64,000 bases of DNA from Clostridiales bacterium (GTDB taxonomy: Bacteria; Bacillota; Clostridia; Christensenellales; UBA1242): contig CAKJYJ010000002.1 of NCBI GenBank assembly GCA_918262735.1, positions 1 through 64,000 of the forward strand, written 5' to 3'. The stretch's first letter is position 1. Each line of letters starts with the position of its first letter. Made by a program: the position numbers and the translations under genes. Of the stretch, positions 9,318 to 19,956 are shown piece after piece. The notes beneath the pieces were generated by a model, which saw nothing but the letters and a program-made list of their open reading frames with translations, ran no database searches and was not told the DNA's origin.

Positions 9318-9620
9318 ATGGATGTTACAATTAGAATACTTTCTGCAAGAAAGATTTATAGCATAAAAATAAACACAAAAACCAATGAATGTACAAATAT
9401 GGGCAGGCGTGTTAATATTAAAACACAAGAATTTGTTGATAAATTGTTAGATATTATTAAAACCTGGAAAAGCAATATTTTGGGTCCAAAAATGATTGAT
9501 GGCGAGAGTTATTCAATTGATATAGCTGATGGTGGAGAAGTGGAACATTTTGTTGGTGTAAATGCGTTTCCAGACAACTACTCCGATTTTGTTGATTTAA
9601 TTGAAGATAATTTTGATTAA
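9318..9620 (+). CDS. small conserved protein (partner paralog B of the HELNH protein)
   Basis: 100 residues from the ATG at 9318, with GGAGG just upstream (an in-frame TTG at 9312 overlaps that site and is less likely). Clear paralog of 7177-7482, sharing 'GES(Y)' and 'F(P)DNY' blocks and overall length. Soluble, no known domain. Its position directly after the metalloprotein gene, so that the large gene sits between two related small ones, suggests the small proteins act on or with it. A terminator follows. Confidence 0.6.
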   Translation: MDVTIRILSARKIYSIKINTKTNECTNMGRRVNIKTQEFVDKLLDIIKTWKSNILGPKMIDGESYSIDIADGGEVEHFVGVNAFPDNYSDFVDLIEDNFD

Positions 9621-9624
9621 TACC

Positions 9625-9654
9625 AAACCAAGCCGTGAATGGCTTGGTTTTTTA
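9625..9654 (+). terminator. rho-independent terminator
   Basis: AACCAAGCC / GGCTTGGTT stem with a TTGAAT-like short loop and a T-run. Confidence 0.9.
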
Positions 9655-9943
9655 CTTGTTTTGTTAAAAAAAAGAAAAAATGATTAATTTAATTAAAAAA
9701 ATAATAAAAAATTAATAATTAACAATAAATAATTACTCAATACCTTTATTTATAAGCGATTGAATTATTTTTTTTAATATATTTTATACATTTTTTTATA
9801 ATTATTTTAGCAATATTTTTCTTAGCATATAAAATTAATTTTAATTTTATCGAAAATTAGGCTTATTTTATTTGATTAAAATAAACAAAACGTGATAAAA
9901 TATCTTTAGATATTTATGGTTGTGTTATTTTAAGGGAAATATT
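9655..9943 (+). promoter_or_regulatory. AT-rich intergenic region with promoter for the giant lipoprotein gene
   Basis: About 290 nt of very AT-rich sequence without an ORF. A TTGATT box near 9874 and TAAAAT near 9898, ~18 nt apart, form a plausible promoter ~45 nt before the start at 9944. Confidence 0.45.
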
Positions 9944-12900
9944 ATGAAAAATCGTTTAATGAAAAAAATAATTATTTTTGCTCTGCTGTTATTCACGGCA
10001 GGTGTTTTTTCGGCTTGTGGGGGTGGCGGTTCCGACGGAAAGAATGTTACAGCACGGTTCACACAAAACTCCATGATTGTTGCCTGTAACCACGAATTTA
10101 GTATTGAAGAGTATGTTGATGTTATTGGCGGGGAGTATGGTGACGTAAAATTTATTTCATCTAATCCAGAAGTTATTTTTGTTAAACCAACCAATGTTTT
10201 TGTTTCATCAAATCCAGGTGTTGCTTTAATCACAATTGAAAACATTCCCGACGAATATATGGAAATAACGGTTCAGGGGGCGGATGTTAAGTTTCCTGCA
10301 CCATCAAACATAATGTACAATCAATCAAAAAACTCGGTTGTTTGGGATGCGGTTTATTCCGAAGGAGTTGTTGCTAGCAATTATGAAATAACAATAACAG
10401 ATGCAAATGGAGACAGCTATTCAGAAATAATAAACACAAATAGTTATGAAATTGTGGGCTCTGGGGAATACGTTGTTGTTGTTAAGGCAATGAGGGCTGG
10501 ATATATTATTTCTGACCCATCACCAGAATATAGATTTGCAAAGTTGGAGTCCCCAACAAATTTGGAATACAATGACGATAGTGGCATACTTAGTTGGAAT
10601 GCCGATGAATACACCTCAAACTTCAAAGTAAAAATCAACAAGGTTTATGGTCAAACAATATCAGCAACTAACTACAATTTAGATTTAAGTAAGCCTGGAA
10701 GTTATGAAATTTCTGTTATGTCTTGTGCCAGTGCGGGGCAAACCGCTTTTGGAGCAGAATCACAAGAGGTATTAAAATTAACAAGGCTTAAAACACCAGA
10801 ACTTTTAGTTGTGGACGGAAAGTTAACTTGGAATGACACACAAAATCTTACAAACTATTTTGATTTAAGAATTGAAGGGCCATCTCCAATTTACGAAACG
10901 GTTGAAAACAATGGCACAGGATTATATGAGTATTCATTAGAAGATTTATATCAAGGCGAATACAATATATACATACAAGCACATGGAGATGTTGGAAGCA
11001 GGTGTTATACCGCAGGGACCCATTACCTAGATGGCGAACAATCTTCTGTTATTACAGTAAAAAAACTTACCGGTGTTAGTGTTGAATACAATAAGAGCCT
11101 AAATAAAGTTTATATTCCAAGTACAGATGCTGGGGTTAATGGTAGATTAATTCTAGAAATCACGCTTGATGGTGAAATATTTGCCGATATTGATATTTCG
11201 CAAAGCAGAGAGTACACTCCAGAATTAACGCAGGCTGGCGTGTATGAATTTACGGTTATTAACACGAGTACTAACGAAAATGAAATTAGTTCAAATTCGG
11301 GCAACACAATCAGAATTGTAAAACTAGCCGAGGCACAAGAAGCTAGACACAACATCACGGATGGAAAGTATTATATTGAAAATTATGAAGTTACTAATGC
11401 CGAAGATTATTTGATTGAAATTATATACTCAAGTGGTGGATCGGAACTAATCACAACATATTCTGTTGCCGACAACAACGTTGAAGATTTATTCTCAAGA
11501 GTTGGAACATATAACGTTAGAATAACCGCATCAAATACGGATGCTGGCAACACATATTATTTAACAAGCGTGTTTAATTCAAATCTTCAAGTGTTTAGAC
11601 CATCAAACTGTGTGTTATCGGTTGACACAGAACACGAAACAATAAATTGGGAAAGTGTTTCAAATTTGGAAAGTTTGGTTTATGCTTATTCAATTTCGGG
11701 TGATGGAACATATTCTGGAATTTTAACATCAAATAGTTTTGCATATGGAACCCTGGGAGTTGGAACCTACACAATTGATGTTTGGGCAACCACGTCATCT
11801 GCGGTTAGTGAACAAACAATAATTCTAGATTCAAAAGCACATGGCCAGGTTGAATTTAGTGTTTATAAAACAATAGCCACACCAAATGTGGTTTGGGCAA
11901 GAGATGGCGAAAGATATTTACTAAACATTAAACAGGTTCTAAATGCAACCGTATATGATGTTTATTTCAATGAAGCAGCACTTGGGCATATTGAAATAAC
12001 AGCACAAAATGCAACAGATGAATATGTTTCTTATGAAATAACAAGCACGGTTAATGGGCTGGGCACGGGCGAAAATTTTGATACATATAACTTTGCGGTT
12101 ATTGCAAGAAACACTGAGAGCGTTTATTATTACAACAGCAGCGCAAGAAATATTAAGGCATTAAGAGCAACTGCCCCAACTAGATTCAGTTTAACAGCAA
12201 CGGAAGAAATATTAACCAGCACAAGTGAAGATTGGTATGGCAGAAACAAAGTTTTAATTAAGTTAAATACTTTAAGCGCGGACGAGATTGAAACAAATTC
12301 TTTAAGTACTGGCGAGTTGGCTGGTGGAACAGAATATGTTGTTAAAATTAAATATGTTGCAAACACAAGGCTTGTTGGAGAATACTACTACATTGATAGT
12401 TACTACACATCATTTATTTTACAAAGGAAAACCGCAACGGTAACGGTTGAAAATGAGAAAATTAAATGGGCAACTGAATCGTTAACTGGCTTCAGGGAAG
12501 AAATTTTAATTAAACAAGGCGGAATCAACCAAACGGTTGTTGTAACAAATGACGAATATTTTAATTTGTTATCTCTTCCAGCAAGAAACTTTAATTTGGT
12601 TCAAGAATCTAAAATTGGGTTTAGAACCATTACAGACAGCGTTAATGGAAGTGTTAGTGGTGTTTATGTTGGCGGTGTTTATGTTGATAACGCCAAAGAC
12701 AACAATCCAGTTGTTCCACAAGTTTTCAAAATTTCATCTAATTCAATTGACCTTTCTGTAAAATATGCAGATGAAACTATAGGGATTGATGTTTCAGAAA
12801 ACAATTCGGTAGTAACAATCTCATGGCAATCTAAGGTTGGTGCAACATACGATATATACGGAACAAATAATTATACAGTTAATTCAAACATGTTTGATGC

Positions 12901-15900
12901 AGAGGTTGTAAATTATTTTGCACTAGAAGAAAATTTAGACGATAGTAGATTTGTGTATTTGTTCACAATAACCAGATATCCTAGTGTTGCTAGTTTAGTT
13001 ATTGATGAAAGTGAAAATATATCAACAACCAACGTGCCAGTGGGTGCGACACTTGTTAAAACAATTAACAATACTGCGGTTAATAATTTAACCACTGTGG
13101 CTGACACAGCAACGGTTGTTGCAAAATTTGGATTAACAGATAATTCTAACTCACACACAAACTTTAAACTTTGCAGTTATGAAAACAGTTTTACATTTAA
13201 GAGATTACCAGTATACGTCAATGCTATAAGAATTGTTGCCGACAAGATGTATATAGAAAAAGAAAATGACGGAACTGATGAATATGTTTATGTTGTGAAA
13301 TTCTATGACAGCGAAAATGCGTCAAGAGAAATTGAAATGCAGATTGACCAATCATCAACAAACATTGTGGATTTTGGCCAGGACTTTTACCACAACATAA
13401 TAGATTCACTTGGAAGCATAAAATATTATTCAATAAACAAAAAGGCGAGCGAAACAACTTGCGGAGTTGGTGAAACCTTCTATTTGTCTTCGGGGTTTAA
13501 TGCGGGGACCAGATTAAAGGTTTTAGAGGCGCCAACCAATGTTATGTTTGAACTTTTGAACCAAGACTATGGACAAAAATCATTAAGATTAAAATGGACA
13601 ATGAGTGATGAAAATGCAATTAATGGGTTCTTAGTTTCTGGTTATAAAATTAAAATATCATATGATGGCGGTACCAGTGTTATTGAAACCGAAGGCTACT
13701 ACACAATTGATGGAACAAATGCAAACTTTAATACGGCAGGAACATGGATGGTTAGTGTTCAGGCAATTGGCGGAAATAACGACACAATAACATCAAATTA
13801 TAGCGAGGCAGTAACGTTTGTTCGTTTAGCATCAACAAGTTCTATAAACATTTCAAATGGAGGAAACATAACTTGGGCACCAGTTGATAATGTGTCTGGA
13901 TATGTTGTTGTGTATAAAGACTTTGCAACAGATGGCACAGTTTTAAGCGGAACAAGACAAGTTGATGCTTCAACCACAAACTATCAACTAACAGCTGCAG
14001 AATTAGCATCGGTATTTGATGGGGAGTTTGATGTTACCGTTTATGCAATTGGAGATGGTCAAACCTATTTCTCAAGTCAAAGAGATGCCTCATTCACAAG
14101 AGAAATTGCTCCAGATGTTCAATTAAAAAATGATAGAGTTGTTTTCCAAAACTACGATGATTATTCAGTGAACACAATAATTAATTTATCGGCATCTATA
14201 AATGGTCACGAAGTTGTTAGCACAATTTTACAAGACATAAGAAAAGATGGTAGCGGACAGTATTCTTGGGCATATCCAGAGAATTATAGTTATTTGGACG
14301 GTAGTGGTGAACTTGTTTACATTGATTTCACAACATCAAAAGATATTGTTTATAAATTTTCAGCAACCAACTCAACATCAGTATATTTTAATTCAAACAC
14401 AGTGCAAAAACAGGCAACAATTCTTGCGAACTTAGTAAATCCAAGAATTGCAAGAGACAACACAACCGACAACTTACATTTCTATATTGACAATCCAAAC
14501 CTAGAGGTGACATTAACCAAATTAATTATTGCGGGCGATATTAACATGGTTGTTTCTTCTACTGTTGATTATGAATTAACAGAAGGTGTGCTTGGGGCAC
14601 TTCCAACAGATTGGCAATTCAGATGCAAGGCATGTGGTGGCGTTGTTAATGACATTGTTTATATTGATGGCTTATACACCACTGTTAGCGGAACAAAACT
14701 TGCAACAACAACAAACATAACAACAAATAGTGGCGCGGTTGTTTGGGATAGCGTTACAAACGCAAGAGATTATAAAACTTTAATAGATAATGCAACAACA
14801 AAAATAAATTACGCATTACCAAAAGAAACATTTGCTGGCGCAACGTATACCGCGGGGGCGCATACAATTGCTGTTAAATCTTTAAGTTATATAACCTCAA
14901 CTCCAGTAACAGATAATTTTGTTTTGGATAGTGATTATTCAGCTGAATACACGATTACAAAACTAGAACAAATAACAAACATTAATGTTCAAAAAGGATT
15001 CTTTACATTTGACGAAGTTGACAATGCTGATGAATATAGAGTTTTGGTTTATTCAAATCTTGCACAGGAGCCTATTGCCGAATACGAACTAGCACAATTT
15101 GTATTCACAACAGATCAGCCAATTAGTTATTATCATAACACAGATTTTATTGAACTTTTATCCGATGGTAATGAATATTATGTTAAATTCTATGCAAAAG
15201 CAACATCACTAGGTTATGTTACAGCAGATATTTCTGAAATTGAAGTGAACAGCGTTATTGAAGATTATTTAATTGTTGAACAATTTGTTGGCTCAGATAA
15301 CGAAATAACACTTTCTCATCCAATTAATGATAATATTGTTGACTACACAAAAACATATGCAACATTCAAACAGAACACTGGTGAGCAAAATGGCTATATT
15401 ATTTATTTTGAAGATGAATTAGGGGGTGTGGAAAAAATATTAAAACCATCTAACGATACTAGCATTCTTTTAGATGGTAATAGCACATGGGAACCAGGAG
15501 AACATATAATTAGGTATGTTCAACTCGGTACAAGTGGAATTCCAAACACTAGAAAAGTATTCTTAACTAGAAACTTTGAAGAGGGAATAACGGTTACAAA
15601 ACTGGCACAACCGATGGTTGAATTTGCAAAGAAACAAAATGCACCAAATAACAATTTCTTAAAATATGGCATGGTTGAAAGTGCAAATTCATATTATTGC
15701 TACTTTAACAACAATTTGTTTGGAACTTACACAACCGCTGGAACGGAAATAGATGTAACATCTTTAAATTCTGGTCTATACAACTCGTTTGGAGTAAAAG
15801 CGGTTAACATAACCAACATTAATTATATTGCAAGCAAAATAAGTAATTTAACCATTGATCATGGTAATAGCATACTTTTGGCTGTTAGAAAATTTGATAT

Positions 15901-18900
15901 TCCAAGTGCCCCTTCTTTTGAAGATGGTGTAATGTTCTGGGAATTAACAGACGAACAATTATTAACAATTCTTGAAGGTGGGTTTATAAACGCCCCATTC
16001 TTTGCAGATTTGTTCTGTGCGGAGAATGAAAGAATTTCAATAAAGTTCACAAATTTAGACACTGGTGCAACTTATGAATATTATGACAACTTAATTAAAT
16101 TCGTTAAAATAACAGACACTCAAATTGAAACTATGAGTGGAATAGATGAAGCATATGGGGAAATTTTGGCAGATTATAAAAATGCAGGATTCCCATCGCT
16201 AAATTATAGTTTTAAGGATTTTGCACAATCGCTTCCTGTTGGTGAGTATAATATTCAATATAAAATTATTGGAGACTTTAATTATTTTGGTGGTGGCAAG
16301 AATGTTTTAACACTATCATCCGAGTATAGTGAACCAATTAGAAAATATATTAGTGCCGCACCAGAAATAAGAATTGAAAATAATAATGATGTGTTTAACT
16401 TAAAATTCAAAAATGTTACAGTTAACACAGATTATTTTGGTGGAGCAAAAGGCAACCCAACATATGTTATTGTTTTAACCTACCAAGATGAAGAAGAAAA
16501 CCCTTGCAGAGAGATTTTGGCAGAGGTAAATGCTTCTGGAGTTAATGATTCTTCAACGTTAGTGCTAAATTTAAGCAATTATGTTGATAGCGAACTTTTA
16601 ACATACAAACACACAGGTATTTATGTTTATGTTAAAGGTAATGACACAAATGGGGTGTTGAATGGTAAGTGTTCAAATGAACTTCCAATTGTTGTCCTAA
16701 AAACAATAACGGCAAATATAAATCGTGGTGTTGTTGAATGGCTCTCTCAAGAAAGGGCTTCAAAATATGTGATTACGTACAATGGGAATGTGTTAAATGT
16801 TCCTGCACAATATTCAGTTAACACATACGAGTGGTTGTGTGAACAATTAATTGCAAACCAAGAATATGAAATTGATATGTATGCCTATGGAACACAAGTA
16901 ACAATGGCAAGCGAAAATGGAGTTACAGTTATTTCTGGTAAGGTAACCGAGCTTGGAAGAATTGTTAAACTATCACCAGTTGGTGCAGATGTTAATTCTG
17001 TTAATATTGTTAACGGCGTGTACACTTGGCTTGCAATTGCAAACGCAACAAGCTATGATGTGTTCGTAACAAGCGAGCGAGGTAATCTGGGAGATTATAT
17101 TGCATTAAATAATACTCCTCAATACGAAACACAAGTAACGAACAATGAGGTTAATTATTATTACTTTAGAGCGGTTGGAACCGTGCTTCTTGAAGGGTTG
17201 AACGAAAATTCATTTGGTTATGTTAATTCAGAAATTTCTCCAGTTAATGCAGGTATAAGACTTGCCGAGATTGAAGATTTAAGCATAATAAATGGTATTA
17301 TAACTTGGACATCGTCATCACAAGATGTTTGGTTTAAGTTAAGGTTTAATAGGGTTAATGCTCCAACCGACACAGACGAAACAATTTCTGACGCCGAAAC
17401 GGTTTCTGTTTACCTTTCATATCAAGACATTGCCGTAAATGGTGTTTGTTATTACGACACAAATGAATGTGGAGCAATTAACACTGCCGGTTATTATCTT
17501 TTAAGAATTCAGGCATACTATCCAGCAAAGACTCAAATGGGAACAGATACCGGAGTTTACTATTTAATTTCACAAACGGTTAGAAATGAAGAGAGTATTT
17601 ATAAGTTTAATCCAGTATCAGACATTCAGGTTGTTGCCGGAACTGTTAGTTGGACGCATGATGAATATGTGCCAACATATTACTACTACAGACTACGATT
17701 CACATACGTTAACGACTATTCTCAAACAATTGAGCAAGTTCTAAACGTTCAACATCAAGTTGGAATGAATGGTGGAACTTGTGATGCGGTTGTGTTTGAG
17801 GGTAACATTCAAAACAAGGCAATAACGCTGTATATTATGGTTATGCCGGGAACAATTGGTGAGGATTGCGAAGAAAACTACTTTAGGTCAATTGAGGTTC
17901 AATATGGGCAAGAAATACATCAATTTAATAAGATTGATGAAAGCACAATATTGATTGATATAACGCAAAATGGTTCATTACAAATTGGTTGGGACGCACC
18001 GGTTGGTGGAAATTCTCAAGATATATATTACTATGAAGTATATTATGAAACCGACACCGAACTAACAGGAACCGTCACAACATCAGACACATATGTAATT
18101 TGTGCGGTTGGACAACAAATACCAATTGACATTCAAGCACAAGACGCATACCTATATTTCAAAATAAGATTAGTTCCTCCAAGGAATTCTGTAAATCAAA
18201 TTTCATCATGGTGGACAGAGTTAAGAAAAGTTGAAAAACCAACAGGTGTTGATAACTTTGAATATGACGATGAAAACTATGAGTTTGCTTGGGATAGATA
18301 TGACATTCCAGATTTTGTTCAAAATAGCGTATATTATAAGATAAAAGATGAAGTTGGACATTATATTGGAGAGGGTAGTGCCAAAACATTTATTCCAGAC
18401 TCAATATACATTATTGATGCGGACTTAGGAGATGAGAACTTCACTCCATTTGCAATTGGTGTGCACAGAGTTTCAGTTGCTGTTATTATTAGAAACAGTA
18501 GTGGTGGTGATGTGCTCATGTCTAATTATTGCGAACCAATCTTGTGTGACTTTGATTTGTTTGACAGGGGTGTTGGAACTGAAGAAAATCCATATATTAT
18601 CACAACTGAAGTTCAATTCCATAATATAATCTACAGGTTAAGTAAAGACCCTAAAAACAATTCATATTATTCTGGTGTGTTCACAAATGGCCAATTTGTT
18701 ATAAATGAACAAAAAACAACACTTGGTGCTGTTAACCAAGTTTACCATTTCAAACAAGAAGATCATATAGTGGTAACACCAAATTATGTTATTGTTGACG
18801 ACCTTGCTTCAACATACTATGAATTTAATGGTAATTATAATGGTGATTTCTATTCATTAAAACTTGCATGGAACACAGATATAACTGCTGGGTCAAACAT

Positions 18901-19885
18901 AACCTTTATAACTTTGTTTGAAAGAGTTGGAGCAAATGGTACACTTCAGAACATAAATGTAAAATTGGATTTAACATCGTCGGCCACACTTCAACAAATT
19001 GCAATCAATAAGGTTTTGGAAATTGCCGTTCTTGCTCGTGAAAATTATGGTGTAATTAAAAATATTGCAGTTGGTAAGGGGGAACAAATCCCACTGGATG
19101 TTAGAATTTCAGAAAACAGCTTAAAACTCACATTCATAACATCAGCCAATGCGGGAGAGGTTTTAAGTGTTGAAAACTTCTATAATATCAATATTATTAA
19201 CAATGGTAATATGGCGGCTGTTGAATATGCAACCTTTGTGTTAAACAACAACAGAAATGGTTTAATTTTAGGTGCTAAAAACTGTGGAAATATCACAGTT
19301 AATGCATACACAGCACATGTTGGTGGTGTTGTTGAGTTTACCGCAGGTCAGTCACGAGTTGAATCGGTTGCAAATATTGGAAATATTTATGTATTCTTAA
19401 GAAAGAATAGTTCTTCTAATATTGGTGGAATTATTGCAAAGAACGATGGGGCAACAATTAACTACTGTTATGTTGTTGGAGATATAACCGTTGTGTCTGG
19501 TGAGAATAATTTAACAAGCCCACTTGTTGGCGGTATAATTGGTGATTCAATAGGTGATAATATTAATTACTCTTATACCAATGTAACAAAGAACATAAAT
19601 GTTGTTCAAGGTTCGTTTGGATATGATGGTATTTATCAGGTTATTGGGAACCTAATAACCCCAACAGGTTGCAATAAAGTTTATTACAAAGCACAAAGCG
19701 GATTTAATGCGGTTAAGAGTGCATCTGTTTTGGGTGGTTATGTGTCATACGTAACAAGCCCAACAGAAATTGCGGACAACTTGTTCTTTGAAAATTCTGG
19801 ATTTGAGAGAGGATTCTTAGACGAATTTGGCAATCCAAGACTTGCTTGGGAATACAACTACGATGAACTAATTTGGCAAAATTAA
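9944..19885 (+). CDS. giant repetitive lipoprotein with Fn3-like repeats
   Basis: 3313 residues from the ATG at 9944. The N-terminus is basic (MKNRLMKK), then hydrophobic, then the lipobox FSAC (Cys ~25), giving a membrane-anchored extracellular protein. Most of the length is a series of ~90-100-residue beta units with the signature 'G.(I/L/V).W..V.NA..Y.V.I', for example near 'KNSVVWDAVYSEG', 'GILSWNADEYTSNFKV', 'GKLTWNDTQNLTNYFDL', 'GNITWAPVDNVSGYVVV' and 'GAVVWDSVTNARDY', resembling fibronectin type III modules. The last ~350 residues begin with 'GTEENPYIITTEVQFHNI' and contain GLUG-like units ('GGIIAKNDGATINYCYVVGDI'), typical of cell-surface proteins. Probably a long adhesin or surface stalk. 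One uninterrupted frame of 9.9 kb, terminator after it. Confidence 0.8.
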   Translation: MKNRLMKKIIIFALLLFTAGVFSACGGGGSDGKNVTARFTQNSMIVACNHEFSIEEYVDVIGGEYGDVKFISSNPEVIFVKPTNVFVSSNPGVALITIENIPDEYMEITVQGADVKFPAPSNIMYNQSKNSVVWDAVYSEGVVASNYEITITDANGDSYSEIINTNSYEIVGSGEYVVVVKAMRAGYIISDPSPEYRFAKLESPTNLEYNDDSGILSWNADEYTSNFKVKINKVYGQTISATNYNLDLSKPGSYEISVMSCASAGQTAFGAESQEVLKLTRLKTPELLVVDGKLTWNDTQNLTNYFDLRIEGPSPIYETVENNGTGLYEYSLEDLYQGEYNIYIQAHGDVGSRCYTAGTHYLDGEQSSVITVKKLTGVSVEYNKSLNKVYIPSTDAGVNGRLILEITLDGEIFADIDISQSREYTPELTQAGVYEFTVINTSTNENEISSNSGNTIRIVKLAEAQEARHNITDGKYYIENYEVTNAEDYLIEIIYSSGGSELITTYSVADNNVEDLFSRVGTYNVRITASNTDAGNTYYLTSVFNSNLQVFRPSNCVLSVDTEHETINWESVSNLESLVYAYSISGDGTYSGILTSNSFAYGTLGVGTYTIDVWATTSSAVSEQTIILDSKAHGQVEFSVYKTIATPNVVWARDGERYLLNIKQVLNATVYDVYFNEAALGHIEITAQNATDEYVSYEITSTVNGLGTGENFDTYNFAVIARNTESVYYYNSSARNIKALRATAPTRFSLTATEEILTSTSEDWYGRNKVLIKLNTLSADEIETNSLSTGELAGGTEYVVKIKYVANTRLVGEYYYIDSYYTSFILQRKTATVTVENEKIKWATESLTGFREEILIKQGGINQTVVVTNDEYFNLLSLPARNFNLVQESKIGFRTITDSVNGSVSGVYVGGVYVDNAKDNNPVVPQVFKISSNSIDLSVKYADETIGIDVSENNSVVTISWQSKVGATYDIYGTNNYTVNSNMFDAEVVNYFALEENLDDSRFVYLFTITRYPSVASLVIDESENISTTNVPVGATLVKTINNTAVNNLTTVADTATVVAKFGLTDNSNSHTNFKLCSYENSFTFKRLPVYVNAIRIVADKMYIEKENDGTDEYVYVVKFYDSENASREIEMQIDQSSTNIVDFGQDFYHNIIDSLGSIKYYSINKKASETTCGVGETFYLSSGFNAGTRLKVLEAPTNVMFELLNQDYGQKSLRLKWTMSDENAINGFLVSGYKIKISYDGGTSVIETEGYYTIDGTNANFNTAGTWMVSVQAIGGNNDTITSNYSEAVTFVRLASTSSINISNGGNITWAPVDNVSGYVVVYKDFATDGTVLSGTRQVDASTTNYQLTAAELASVFDGEFDVTVYAIGDGQTYFSSQRDASFTREIAPDVQLKNDRVVFQNYDDYSVNTIINLSASINGHEVVSTILQDIRKDGSGQYSWAYPENYSYLDGSGELVYIDFTTSKDIVYKFSATNSTSVYFNSNTVQKQATILANLVNPRIARDNTTDNLHFYIDNPNLEVTLTKLIIAGDINMVVSSTVDYELTEGVLGALPTDWQFRCKACGGVVNDIVYIDGLYTTVSGTKLATTTNITTNSGAVVWDSVTNARDYKTLIDNATTKINYALPKETFAGATYTAGAHTIAVKSLSYITSTPVTDNFVLDSDYSAEYTITKLEQITNINVQKGFFTFDEVDNADEYRVLVYSNLAQEPIAEYELAQFVFTTDQPISYYHNTDFIELLSDGNEYYVKFYAKATSLGYVTADISEIEVNSVIEDYLIVEQFVGSDNEITLSHPINDNIVDYTKTYATFKQNTGEQNGYIIYFEDELGGVEKILKPSNDTSILLDGNSTWEPGEHIIRYVQLGTSGIPNTRKVFLTRNFEEGITVTKLAQPMVEFAKKQNAPNNNFLKYGMVESANSYYCYFNNNLFGTYTTAGTEIDVTSLNSGLYNSFGVKAVNITNINYIASKISNLTIDHGNSILLAVRKFDIPSAPSFEDGVMFWELTDEQLLTILEGGFINAPFFADLFCAENERISIKFTNLDTGATYEYYDNLIKFVKITDTQIETMSGIDEAYGEILADYKNAGFPSLNYSFKDFAQSLPVGEYNIQYKIIGDFNYFGGGKNVLTLSSEYSEPIRKYISAAPEIRIENNNDVFNLKFKNVTVNTDYFGGAKGNPTYVIVLTYQDEEENPCREILAEVNASGVNDSSTLVLNLSNYVDSELLTYKHTGIYVYVKGNDTNGVLNGKCSNELPIVVLKTITANINRGVVEWLSQERASKYVITYNGNVLNVPAQYSVNTYEWLCEQLIANQEYEIDMYAYGTQVTMASENGVTVISGKVTELGRIVKLSPVGADVNSVNIVNGVYTWLAIANATSYDVFVTSERGNLGDYIALNNTPQYETQVTNNEVNYYYFRAVGTVLLEGLNENSFGYVNSEISPVNAGIRLAEIEDLSIINGIITWTSSSQDVWFKLRFNRVNAPTDTDETISDAETVSVYLSYQDIAVNGVCYYDTNECGAINTAGYYLLRIQAYYPAKTQMGTDTGVYYLISQTVRNEESIYKFNPVSDIQVVAGTVSWTHDEYVPTYYYYRLRFTYVNDYSQTIEQVLNVQHQVGMNGGTCDAVVFEGNIQNKAITLYIMVMPGTIGEDCEENYFRSIEVQYGQEIHQFNKIDESTILIDITQNGSLQIGWDAPVGGNSQDIYYYEVYYETDTELTGTVTTSDTYVICAVGQQIPIDIQAQDAYLYFKIRLVPPRNSVNQISSWWTELRKVEKPTGVDNFEYDDENYEFAWDRYDIPDFVQNSVYYKIKDEVGHYIGEGSAKTFIPDSIYIIDADLGDENFTPFAIGVHRVSVAVIIRNSSGGDVLMSNYCEPILCDFDLFDRGVGTEENPYIITTEVQFHNIIYRLSKDPKNNSYYSGVFTNGQFVINEQKTTLGAVNQVYHFKQEDHIVVTPNYVIVDDLASTYYEFNGNYNGDFYSLKLAWNTDITAGSNITFITLFERVGANGTLQNINVKLDLTSSATLQQIAINKVLEIAVLARENYGVIKNIAVGKGEQIPLDVRISENSLKLTFITSANAGEVLSVENFYNINIINNGNMAAVEYATFVLNNNRNGLILGAKNCGNITVNAYTAHVGGVVEFTAGQSRVESVANIGNIYVFLRKNSSSNIGGIIAKNDGATINYCYVVGDITVVSGENNLTSPLVGGIIGDSIGDNINYSYTNVTKNINVVQGSFGYDGIYQVIGNLITPTGCNKVYYKAQSGFNAVKSASVLGGYVSYVTSPTEIADNLFFENSGFERGFLDEFGNPRLAWEYNYDELIWQN

Positions 19886-19888
19886 ATT

Positions 19889-19924
19889 AAAAATGGACAA
19901 TCACAAATGTGGTTGTCCATTTTT
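19889..19924. terminator. bidirectional terminator between the giant gene and argS
   Basis: AAATGGACAA / TTGTCCATTT stem with A-run before and T-run after; serves both convergent genes. Confidence 0.85.
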
Positions 19925-19956
19925 ATTGATTAATAATGATTAATAAGTGTTAGATA

